The position numbers and the translations under genes were made by a program. From NCBI GenBank assembly GCA_015233485.1, contig JADFXO010000220.1:477-6552 (forward strand): 6,076 bases of DNA. The letters are read 5' to 3'. Origin of the DNA: Nitrospirota bacterium. GTDB lineage: Bacteria > Nitrospirota > Thermodesulfovibrionia > Thermodesulfovibrionales > Magnetobacteriaceae. Positions 1 to 4,719 of this stretch are shown in pieces (position 1 is the stretch's first letter; each line of letters starts with the position of its first letter). Under the pieces are notes generated by a model. It was not told the DNA's origin, did no database searches, and saw only the letters and a list, made by a program, of their open reading frames with translations.

Positions 1-355
1 TGATAAAACGCGTCAGCCCTCTCCTATTTAGTTGAAAACTGCTATTTATCACCTCATGGTCATGCCGAGATATAAGCAGCAAGTTCCTAATATGGTTATT
101 GGCCCGATCCTCATCAATATGATGGATATCAAGAAGCTTCTTTTGTTTAAAGGTTTCAAGTGGAAGATTTAAGTGGGCACAGATTACAATTTTATGTAGC
201 GCAACAAGTGTGCCATTTGCTGAGTTTTTCTTTTCGACTTCAGCTATGTAATCGCCTTTAATGTTAGTCATAATGCGGAGAATATTTTTAGGGAACGTTT
301 TTACCTTTAATCCGTATTGTCCTGGAGATATCGGGCCGCGAATAACTGTTTCCAT
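1..355 (-). CDS. HNH endonuclease-like protein, 3' end outside the window
   Basis: The frame runs from an ATG at 355 down to the left edge (118 codons) without a stop, so the C-terminus lies outside the window. Residues 76-104 carry an HNH-type nuclease core: DIHHIDEDRANNHIRNL followed by SRHDH, with the His pair at 78-79, Asn 87 and 91, and His 100 in the expected places. This pattern is typical of small HNH (homing-type or phage-type) endonucleases that bind one metal ion and nick or cut DNA. The preceding part (about 30-65) resembles the short beta-rich lead-in often seen before such cores. An in-frame TAA lies at 359-361, so the ATG at 355 is the first possible start; it has only a weak purine stretch upstream (AGGG, 13 nt away). 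The gene is divergent from parA and probably an independent mobile or defence-type passenger. Its target cannot be inferred. An upstream open frame hints at an old frameshift (see findings). Confidence 0.7.
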   Translation of the reverse strand, partial: METVIRGPISPGQYGLKVKTFPKNILRIMTNIKGDYIAEVEKKNSANGTLVALHKIVICAHLNLPLETFKQKKLLDIHHIDEDRANNHIRNLLLISRHDHEVINSSFQLNRRGLTRFI

Positions 356-515
356 ATATTATATATATCCCTATCTGTACTTTTTTAAACCAGTCGTCAG
401 AGAAATATTCTCGGCATTGTCTGGATCTACATATAGCGAGGGCTGTGTTTTGTGATATCCGTAGAAATAATATGTCTTTTACTTAAACCCAAACCTCGTC
501 ATGGATAACTCTAGT

Positions 516-619
516 CCATATAGTTTTATATAAGCTATGCATAAACATAGAACTATATATAATATATATTCTTATATTCGATATAGTCCTATATCCGATA
601 TAAGTCTATAACCATATAG
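516..619. repeat. Scattered ATATAG hexamers, candidate centromere or iteron-like sites
   Basis: ATATAG occurs directly at 518-523, 581-586 and 614-619 and inverted at 553-558 and 589-594; a further copy lies at 673-678 inside the parA promoter. Two direct copies extend to CCATATAG (516-523 and 612-619). The pair at 580-595 forms a near-perfect palindrome, GATATAG-TC-CTATATC. The neighbouring sequence at 597-610 is a diverged version of the same unit. In type Ia partition systems and iteron plasmids, the binding sites of the partner protein commonly sit in such AT-rich arrays next to parA. The AT-richness raises the chance rate of these hexamers, so the functional reading is an inference. Confidence 0.35.
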
Positions 620-639
620 CTTTCATGCGTTTATTTTTG

Positions 640-648
640 CCCCCCCCC
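640..648. repeat. Homopolymer run of nine C
   Basis: Nine consecutive C residues lie four bases upstream of the TTGACA -35 box of the parA promoter, in otherwise AT-rich DNA. Runs of this length are prone to slippage and may also be a sequencing-length uncertainty. Confidence 0.85.
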
Positions 649-652
649 TTTC

Positions 653-679
653 TTGACAACCATGTCTTTAAGATATAGT
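653..679 (+). promoter_or_regulatory. Putative sigma70-type promoter of the parA operon
   Basis: A consensus -35 hexamer TTGACA is at 653-658. A -10 candidate TATAGT is at 674-679 (15-bp spacing); TAGTCT at 676-681 would give 17 bp. No other good promoter precedes parA. The -10 overlaps the left arm of the inverted repeat at 666-703, which suggests repression by a protein bound there. It would serve parA and the three genes behind it. Confidence 0.5.
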
Positions 680-703
680 CTTTTATATATCAATATCTTA
701 AAG
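666..703. promoter_or_regulatory. Inverted repeat, probable ParA autoregulation operator
   Basis: CTTTAAGATAT (666-676) is repeated perfectly inverted at 693-703, with a 16-nt spacer. The arms overlap the parA promoter -10 region and the beginning of the Shine-Dalgarno sequence. In type Ia partition systems the N-terminal helix-turn-helix of ParA binds an inverted repeat at its own promoter and represses the operon; this repeat is in exactly that place. The binding protein is inferred, the repeat itself is directly visible. Confidence 0.55.
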
Positions 704-714
704 GTGGCGGGGAC

Positions 715-1674
715 ATGCAAAATCAATTAAAACCTAAACTCTCAATTAATGATGCGGCAACGATGCTCGGTGTTACACCACAGGCAGTGCACCTGCGCGT
801 TAGAAACAATCAATTCAAGCTTTCGCTCTCCGGCAATAAACAGTATTTAACACATGCAGAGGCGCGAGCCGTTTTTTCCGACTTATTGCCAAAATATAAA
901 AAAACGATCATCGCCATCCATAATGTGCGTGGTGGCGTCGGCAAAACGACCTTAGCGAACTCCATCGCTGTTCGTGCCTCGCTTTACGGCGCAAAGGTGC
1001 TTTGTATTGACGCCGATAAACAAGGGAACCTCACGGAGTCCTTTAATGTAGATGCTGATGGCAAGAAGATTCTTTTCGATCTTATTAGTGACCCTGCCTT
1101 ATCAATTAAAGATTGCATTATTCCTGTAACTGATGGCATTGATTTAATTCCAAGCCGTATTGAAAATTCATTAATTGACCGGCTTATTAATTCCAAGGGT
1201 GGTCGGCTTGATCTAATCTATCCCAAAATACTAAAGGGCATAAACCTCTTGGATACCTACGATCTTGTATTGTTTGATTGCCCGCCTGAGATCGGCTTTA
1301 ATGTGCAGTCCATCATGTTCTTTTGCGATTACTCGCTAACCCCAGTGACGCCGGATAAATATAGCTTAAATGGGCTTAGAGTCATCGACCAGATGTTTGA
1401 TGCGATGGTTGAGGATTATAAGCCTGAAAACAGGCCCTATTTCCGCGTTTTATTTAATAAATACGATAACCGCACCAAGCTTTCGTTTCACATGCTTAAA
1501 ATGGTTCAAGATAATCCGGTTTATAGCGCGAATATGTTTAATTGCTTTATTCAAACCAATTCGGACTTTCCAAACCAGTTAAACAGTTCAATTTCGAGCT
1601 ATGACAACTTAAAACACTCAACGTCAAAGGAAGATATTGATGTATTGGTGCGCGAGATCCTTGGGTTAGAATAA
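715..1674 (+). CDS. parA: ParA-family partition ATPase with N-terminal helix-turn-helix
   Basis: This 319-residue protein is a Walker-type ATPase that moves or positions plasmid copies by ATP-dependent, nonspecific binding to the nucleoid. Residues about 9-34 (SINDAATMLGVTPQAVHLR) look like a MerR/HTH-type DNA-binding segment, marking it as a type Ia ParA similar to P1 ParA or F SopA, which also repress their own operon. The deviant Walker A is RGGVGKTT at 72-79; the usual signature lysine is arginine here (R72). Walker A' is IDADKQGN (98-105), and Walker B is LVLFDCPPE (184-192). Length fits the somewhat short type Ia proteins. The start is supported by AGGTGG at 702-707, 7 nt upstream. The stop overlaps the start of the next gene by 1 nt (TAATG), implying translational coupling and joint function. 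There is no classical ParB gene in the window; the next gene is the natural candidate partner. Confidence 0.93.
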   Translation: MQNQLKPKLSINDAATMLGVTPQAVHLRVRNNQFKLSLSGNKQYLTHAEARAVFSDLLPKYKKTIIAIHNVRGGVGKTTLANSIAVRASLYGAKVLCIDADKQGNLTESFNVDADGKKILFDLISDPALSIKDCIIPVTDGIDLIPSRIENSLIDRLINSKGGRLDLIYPKILKGINLLDTYDLVLFDCPPEIGFNVQSIMFFCDYSLTPVTPDKYSLNGLRVIDQMFDAMVEDYKPENRPYFRVLFNKYDNRTKLSFHMLKMVQDNPVYSANMFNCFIQTNSDFPNQLNSSISSYDNLKHSTSKEDIDVLVREILGLE

Positions 1675-3056
1675 TGCCAAGACTGGATCAACTCAAAGTT
1701 CCAAAAAGCGCCGCAGTGAACCCTTTCCGGCTTGATACCTTTGGCGAACACGCTGGACTCGCAGAACGCAAGACCACTTTGACCTTCTCACTAACCAAAC
1801 CAGATCATTTTGAGCATGATCCAATTATTAGCGAGCCCGTTGCTCCCCCTGCCCTGGATGCTAGCAATGAAACAATCATCGTTGATTTAAGCGCCTCCAA
1901 TATACACCTCGATGGGCTTTTTAGTAATGTCGATAGCAGCGTTGATAGTCATGCTACAGCTAATATTCACAGTAATGTTTTAAGTAGTGTCGATAGTCAC
2001 GTTATTAGTAATGCTCATAGTAGCGTTGATAGTAATGTTGCCAAGCGCAAACAGAGTAGTAGTGTTGATAGTAATGTTTTATGTAATGCTAAACGTAATG
2101 TTTTATGTAATGTTCATAGTAGCGCCGATAGTCATGCTCATAGTCATGTACCAATACCCTTTAATTTAAAAAACTTTATAAGCCATTTACCTAAGAGCGA
2201 GTTTAATACTCTGGCTGTTATTATGCGGCTTATATGCGACACAGGAACCCTCTCAACATATGAGATCATGCAGACCCGCGATATAGCCGATCCACAAGGA
2301 AAGACTAGGCAGTTGGTGTTTGAGGAAACCGGAAAGCTCATAAAAAAAGGACTCGTTTATAAAGATAAAGAAAAGAGTAAACGGGGAAATAATGGACATA
2401 CTGTTTTCGGGTGTTCACAAGAAATTAAATCATTATGGATCAGCGAATTTTTACAGCTTGGTAGTAATGCTCATAGTAGTGCCGATAGTAATGTTTTAAG
2501 TAATGTGGAAAGTAACGCTAAAATGGAAGAAGAAGTGTATTTAGATATTAAAGAAAATTCTTCTTCTGTATTAAATGAATTTTTGGGGATCGAACGTAGC
2601 GATTTTGCATGGCTCGATGAGCAACGAATTAAACAAATAATTAAATTTGGTAATTGTTCGGTCGAAGATCTTAAAGATGTTTTAAACAAAGTTAGGTTTG
2701 CAAAACAAACAGGGGAATATGAAAAAGGCTGGAAGGTTCAAAGTGAACCCAACTTTGTTATGAACTCGATTAAAGAAACCGGAACGATCTACACGCCAAA
2801 AGGCTATGTGTCGCCAAAAGTTAAATTGATGCAAGAGGAACTAGAGCGAAAGAGGGTAGAGGTTGAACAAATAAAGAAGCTCCAGGAAGAAGCCCAAGAA
2901 CTCGACTTCGAGTTATGGCTCAATAAGCTCACGAAAGACGAGTTGGAAGCGATTTATAAAAGCTCTGACGATCTACGAGGGCAGGTTGCAAAGATGAATA
3001 TTAATTCAAAGTTTCAACGGCCAGCCTTAAAAGAATATTTCATTGAGAATAAATAG
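1674..3056 (+). CDS. Winged-helix plasmid protein with tetrapeptide repeats; candidate replication initiator or ParB-like partner
   Basis: I do not recognise this 460-residue protein by name. Order: residues 1-81, a polar, probably disordered N-terminus; 82-158, about 17 tetrapeptide repeats of the type [VA]-x-S-[NSH]; 160-256, a compact segment with the pattern of a winged helix (EFNTLAVIMRLI, then a TLSTYEIM helix, then KLIKKGLVYKDK leading into a wing with GNNGHTVFG); 262-281, five more repeats; about 305-380, a mixed helical segment ending in NFVMNSIKETGTIYTPKGY; about 384-412, a charged coiled-coil stretch (QEELERKRVEVEQIKKLQEE); then a DFELWLNKLTKDELEAI tail. From memory, the C-terminal combination of NF(V/F)M, PxxY and a charged coil occurs in replication-associated proteins coded next to parA on plasmids and integrative elements; this is unverified. 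The gene has no clear Shine-Dalgarno and overlaps parA by 1 nt, so it depends on coupled translation. Alternatives are a centromere-binding (ParB-analogue) protein or a replication initiator. Confidence 0.6.
   Translation: MPRLDQLKVPKSAAVNPFRLDTFGEHAGLAERKTTLTFSLTKPDHFEHDPIISEPVAPPALDASNETIIVDLSASNIHLDGLFSNVDSSVDSHATANIHSNVLSSVDSHVISNAHSSVDSNVAKRKQSSSVDSNVLCNAKRNVLCNVHSSADSHAHSHVPIPFNLKNFISHLPKSEFNTLAVIMRLICDTGTLSTYEIMQTRDIADPQGKTRQLVFEETGKLIKKGLVYKDKEKSKRGNNGHTVFGCSQEIKSLWISEFLQLGSNAHSSADSNVLSNVESNAKMEEEVYLDIKENSSSVLNEFLGIERSDFAWLDEQRIKQIIKFGNCSVEDLKDVLNKVRFAKQTGEYEKGWKVQSEPNFVMNSIKETGTIYTPKGYVSPKVKLMQEELERKRVEVEQIKKLQEEAQELDFELWLNKLTKDELEAIYKSSDDLRGQVAKMNINSKFQRPALKEYFIENK
1917..2147 (+). 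repeat. 12-bp in-frame repeat array, block 1 (about 17 units)
   Basis: The unit is roughly G(T/C)T-(GAT/TTA/CAT)-AGT-(AAT/AGC/CAT), i.e. 12 bp coding for V/A-D/L/H-S-N/S/H. Ten units (residues 82-121) are followed by a nine-residue interruption, VAKRKQSSS, and then seven more (131-158). Units such as VDSN, VDSH, VLCN and AHSS each recur. The array lies immediately N-terminal to the winged-helix domain of the same gene. The regular register is clear; a role as protein-binding DNA sites or as a flexible protein linker is an inference. Confidence 0.85.
2457..2516 (+). repeat. 12-bp in-frame repeat array, block 2 (five units)
   Basis: Five further units of the same 12-bp motif (LGSN, AHSS, ADSN, VLSN, VESN) appear about 310 bp downstream, just C-terminal to the winged-helix domain. 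They share both sequence and reading frame with block 1, so the two blocks have a common origin or a common binding constraint. Confidence 0.85.
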
Positions 3057-3071
3057 GAGTATAATGAAATT

Positions 3072-3551
3072 ATGAAAAAACTAAAAATCTATCTTGATAC
3101 ATCGGTTATATCTGCGTATTTTGATTTTAAGAAGCCTGTGCGGCAATTAATCACACAAAAATGGTTTGAGAACGAGATTCAACGCTATGATACTTACATA
3201 TCAGATGTGGTTGTACAAGAAATTCAAAACACAAAAGATACTGAGTTGCGAACTAAATTCGTCAAATTAATTGACGATATTTCACCGACGCTTATGCCAA
3301 TAACAGACTTTGAGAATGAGCTGGCAATAAAATATAGAGCTGCTATCCTGAAAAAAGAGATAAATGATACGCTTCATATTGCTTCTGCATCATTGGCTCG
3401 GCTCAATGCTATTGTTTCTTGGAATTTTCACCATATTGTAAACTTAGAAACGATGAATGCAATCAATGACATAAACTTAATTGAAAACCTAAATATGATT
3501 GAAATTGTTAGTCCCGAAAATCTAGGAGGTAGTAAATATGGATCACTATAA
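3072..3551 (+). CDS. PIN-domain ribonuclease, VapC-like toxin
   Basis: The 159-residue protein has the PIN fold signature of VapC-like toxins, Mg-dependent endoribonucleases that block translation by cutting RNA. Acidic active-site candidates are D9 in IYLDTSVISAY, E50 in VVVQEIQ and D99 in INDTLHIASA. The fourth position lies in IVSWNFHHIVN, with Asn 118 where many PIN proteins carry Asp; the SWNF-H-VN motif is common in this subgroup, so the protein is probably active. Length is usual for the family. It begins 15 nt after the winged-helix gene and so likely shares the parA transcript. AGGAG at 3055-3059 lies 12 nt from this ATG but 4 nt from an upstream ATG (3064) that opens a three-codon frame ending across the start (see findings). 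The downstream small gene overlaps it by 14 nt and is the likely antitoxin. The RNA target cannot be told from sequence. Confidence 0.82.
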   Translation: MKKLKIYLDTSVISAYFDFKKPVRQLITQKWFENEIQRYDTYISDVVVQEIQNTKDTELRTKFVKLIDDISPTLMPITDFENELAIKYRAAILKKEINDTLHIASASLARLNAIVSWNFHHIVNLETMNAINDINLIENLNMIEIVSPENLGGSKYGSL

Positions 3552-3741
3552 AAACGATTATTCAAAGGATGATGATCCGATGATGTGGCAACTCCATCAA
3601 AATAGACATGCACTAGCAAAACAAAATAAGACACCATCACAGATTCATGCAGAAGTTAATAAATTTATCAAAAATGCTGGTTTTAAAAACCTCAAAGTTT
3701 ATCAGCCTAAATTTATCGTTGGCGCAAAAACAGCAAAATAG
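3538..3741 (+). CDS. Small probable antitoxin for the PIN toxin
   Basis: This 67-residue protein starts inside the end of the PIN gene and has the strongest ribosome-binding site in the operon (AGGAGG at 3524-3529, 8 nt before the ATG), consistent with an antitoxin made in excess. The central part, DDPMMWQLHQNRHALAKQNK (12-31) followed by a predicted helix TPSQIHAEVNKFIKNAG, resembles small partners with a DP-x(4)-LH-x-x-R pattern that I remember being coded directly after this subgroup of PIN proteins. There is no obvious helix-turn-helix or AbrB-type DNA-binding fold, so autoregulation by this protein alone is not evident. The basic tail (KNLKVYQPKFIVGAKTAK) could wrap the toxin. Toxin-first gene order is the reverse of classical VapBC. 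The antitoxin role is inferred from position, size and pattern. Confidence 0.65.
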   Translation: MDHYKNDYSKDDDPMMWQLHQNRHALAKQNKTPSQIHAEVNKFIKNAGFKNLKVYQPKFIVGAKTAK

Positions 3742-3754
3742 TTTTGAATTTGGA

Positions 3755-3891
3755 ACCGAAGCGGTCTTGAGCTTCAGCTCATGACTTATGGTAATTTTAG
3801 GCATAGCCCAACCGGATCTATGCTGAATTACCATAATAGCGGTCGGTGAATGAGCCGCCCTGGATTGTCAAGTATTTAATACATGCAATCC
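3755..3891. repeat. Chain of five consecutive inverted repeats
   Basis: In order: ACCG-AAG-CGGT (3755-3765); TGAGCT-TC-AGCTCA (3768-3781); a long imperfect hairpin 3786-3836 with outer arms TTATGGTAATT/AATTACCATAA (11 bp) and inner arms GCATAG/CTATGC; GCGG/CCGC (3839-3858); and GGATTG/CAATCC (3862-3891) enclosing GTATT-T-AATAC. The long hairpin is flanked by a 7-bp direct repeat AGCGGTC (3760-3766 and 3838-3844). None is followed by a T run on the plus strand, so they are not standard terminators. They may form a structured origin, a structured RNA or a relic of a small insertion. Confidence 0.6.
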
Positions 3892-3987
3892 TGCCATCGC
3901 GGCCGAGCGAATTAATTAATCTTAATCCTTCACATTGAACGAACAAGAAATCCTTGACGGTTGCTTCCTAGGCCAATCCAAGATCAA

Positions 3988-4010
3988 GTTGTTTCCATTT
4001 TGGAAACAAC
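3988..4010. repeat. Perfect 10-bp inverted repeat with 3-nt loop
   Basis: GTTGTTTCCA (3988-3997) is followed by TTT and then by its exact reverse complement at 4001-4010. There is no T run after it on either strand, so termination is unlikely; a protein-binding or DNA-structure role is possible. Confidence 0.7.
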
Positions 4011-4134
4011 AGCCAAAAAAGAAACATTCGACCTAGAAAATGATCAGGAATAGATTTAAAATATTTGCAATTCTTACAGTAATTCTTGTTCAAATTTTAA
4101 ATTTCCTGCAATCCAAAATCAACAGCCACCGCTA

Positions 4135-4163
4135 TGTTTCATTTGCGAAATAGTGGGTATAAT
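4135..4163 (+). promoter_or_regulatory. Putative mobC-mobA promoter
   Basis: A perfect -10 hexamer TATAAT lies at 4158-4163. The -35 position at 17-bp spacing is TGTTTC (4135-4140), which is weak. Transcription would start near 4170, before the inverted-repeat ladder, so the mob mRNA would carry a long structured leader of about 220 nt. This arrangement would let relaxosome proteins bound at the transfer origin control their own expression. Confidence 0.5.
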
Positions 4164-4179
4164 GTAAGAGGGTGTGGCG

Positions 4180-4380
4180 TAACATGCAGGTAAAGCAAAT
4201 GTATACACATTTGCCCCTTACCTGCCCCCGTTTAGCGGGGGGCAATCCGGCAAGTTTTAGCTCCGCAAAAACTGTCTTTGCCGGATTGGGTGTTCAAATT
4301 ACCACTGGTGGTAATTTGAGTTTGTCCCCAGGGACAAAACAAAAAAAACGGAATGTTGTTCACCGGTGAACAACATTTAA
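4180..4380. other. oriT: Putative origin of transfer (oriT) with six abutting inverted repeats
   Basis: The region lies directly upstream of mobC-mobA, the usual site of oriT. Inverted repeats in order: GCAGGTAA/TTACCTGC (4186-4193/4218-4225) enclosing GCAAATGT/ACATTTGC (4195-4202/4207-4214); GCCCCCG/CGGGGGGC (4224-4230/4236-4243, one extra G); CAATCCGGCAA/TTGCCGGATTG (4243-4253/4278-4288) enclosing AGTTTT/AAAACT; TCAAATTACCAC/GTGGTAATTTGA (4294-4305/4308-4319); TTTGTCCC/GGGACAAA (4321-4328/4331-4338); and a perfect 26-bp palindrome (4352-4377). The sequence TTACCTGC at 4218-4225 resembles the ATCCTG-C nick region of MOBP (RP4-like) plasmids. That oriT lies here is well supported by context; the nick site is a guess. 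Confidence 0.65.
4341..4377 (-). terminator. Intrinsic terminator-like hairpin on the minus strand
   Basis: Read on the minus strand, the 26-bp palindrome (4377-4352) gives a strong stem. It is followed after three bases by eight T (complement of A 4341-4348) and, one base later, four more. That fits a rho-independent terminator for leftward transcripts entering from the mob genes or from the IS. On the plus strand no T run follows, so mobC transcription would pass. The palindrome may equally be a dimer-binding operator next to the mobC ribosome-binding site. Confidence 0.45.
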
Positions 4381-4393
4381 AAAAGGGGGATTT

Positions 4394-4717
4394 ATGAGTA
4401 AAAACAAATGGTTCAATTTACGAGTTACAGAGGATGAAAAAGATCGAATAGTTGAACTCGCTAAGACTTATAAAATGACACACTCGAAATTCATTATTAC
4501 TCAGGCACTTGATAAAGTTGTTAGGGTAAATAGAGTCGCAGTATTGGAACAAAGCACAAAATTTCTACTCAAAAATTTAGCAAATAATATGAATCAAATC
4601 GCCATTGAACTTCATCGCCAAGAACAAGAAAAAAGCGTTTTTGATCGGTTTAACTATCGTGAAAACATAGAAAAACTAAATGATGTGATTGATAAGATAA
4701 ATAAAATATTCAAGTAG
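4394..4717 (+). CDS. mobC: MobC-like relaxosome accessory protein
   Basis: This 107-residue protein belongs by pattern to the MobC family of plasmid mobilization proteins, which bind oriT as dimers, help melt the nick region and assist the relaxase. Residues 6-43 (WFNLRVTEDEKDRIVELA, then a helix from THSKF) fit a ribbon-helix-helix DNA-binding fold: a short strand with alternating polar residues followed by two helices. Residues 59-75 (LLKNLANNMNQIAIELHR) match the MobC signature, L-x-x-(I/L)-(G/A)-N-N-(L/M)-N-Q-(I/L)-A. The C-terminal third is helical and charged. Length is typical. The start has a purine-rich ribosome-binding site (AGGGGGA, 4384-4390) three bases upstream. mobA follows after 2 nt with no Shine-Dalgarno of its own, so the pair is translationally coupled. 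It may also repress its operon by binding the palindrome at 4352-4377. Confidence 0.82.
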   Translation: MSKNKWFNLRVTEDEKDRIVELAKTYKMTHSKFIITQALDKVVRVNRVAVLEQSTKFLLKNLANNMNQIAIELHRQEQEKSVFDRFNYRENIEKLNDVIDKINKIFK

Positions 4718-4719
4718 CT

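Larger units (their letters stand above)
356..714. promoter_or_regulatory. AT-rich control region between the HNH gene and parA
   Basis: These 359 bases separate two divergent genes. I see no convincing gene in them. The right two thirds are very AT-rich and contain repeated ATATAG hexamers (511-620), a run of nine C, the parA promoter and an inverted repeat, each listed separately. A weak DnaA-box-like sequence (CATGGATAA, 500-508, 7 of 9 matches to the reverse complement of TTATCCACA) is present but could be chance. Position upstream of parA makes this a candidate partition site and/or replication origin. Confidence 0.55.
3742..4157. other. Gene-free region rich in inverted repeats
   Basis: I see no credible gene on either strand between the antitoxin and the mob promoter. 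The left part (3755-3891) is a chain of five inverted repeats listed separately. The middle holds a 10-bp hairpin at 3988-4010. The hexamer CAATCC/GGATTG recurs at 3862, 3886, 3974 and 4109, and again in the transfer-origin region at 4243 and 4283. A replication origin or the left flank of the transfer origin are reasonable guesses, but nothing here is decisive. Confidence 0.5.

Noticed and set aside
261..455. Plus-strand 64-residue open frame
   Set aside because: It overlaps the HNH coding strand in antisense, has no ribosome-binding site and no recognisable pattern.
500..508. DnaA box
   Set aside because: Only 7 of 9 positions match and it is single; this is expected by chance in DNA of this composition, so it is mentioned but not called.
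1987..2169. Hydrophobic 60-residue frame resembling a membrane peptide
   Set aside because: It is the 12-bp repeat array read in a shifted frame; the periodic V-M-L-I composition is a by-product of the repeat.
1917..2516. CRISPR-like array
   Set aside because: Units are only 12 bp, contiguous without spacers, and kept in a reading frame; no cas genes are present.
3637..3834. 65-residue minus-strand frame
   Set aside because: It is antisense to the antitoxin gene and the following hairpin, with no family resemblance.
3786..3836. Rho-independent terminator of the maintenance operon
   Set aside because: The stem is strong but no T run follows on either strand, so it was listed as an inverted repeat only.
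4172..4369. 65-residue plus-strand frame over the oriT region
   Set aside because: It runs through all the palindromes, lacks a ribosome-binding site, and its sequence shows the symmetry of the repeats rather than protein constraint.
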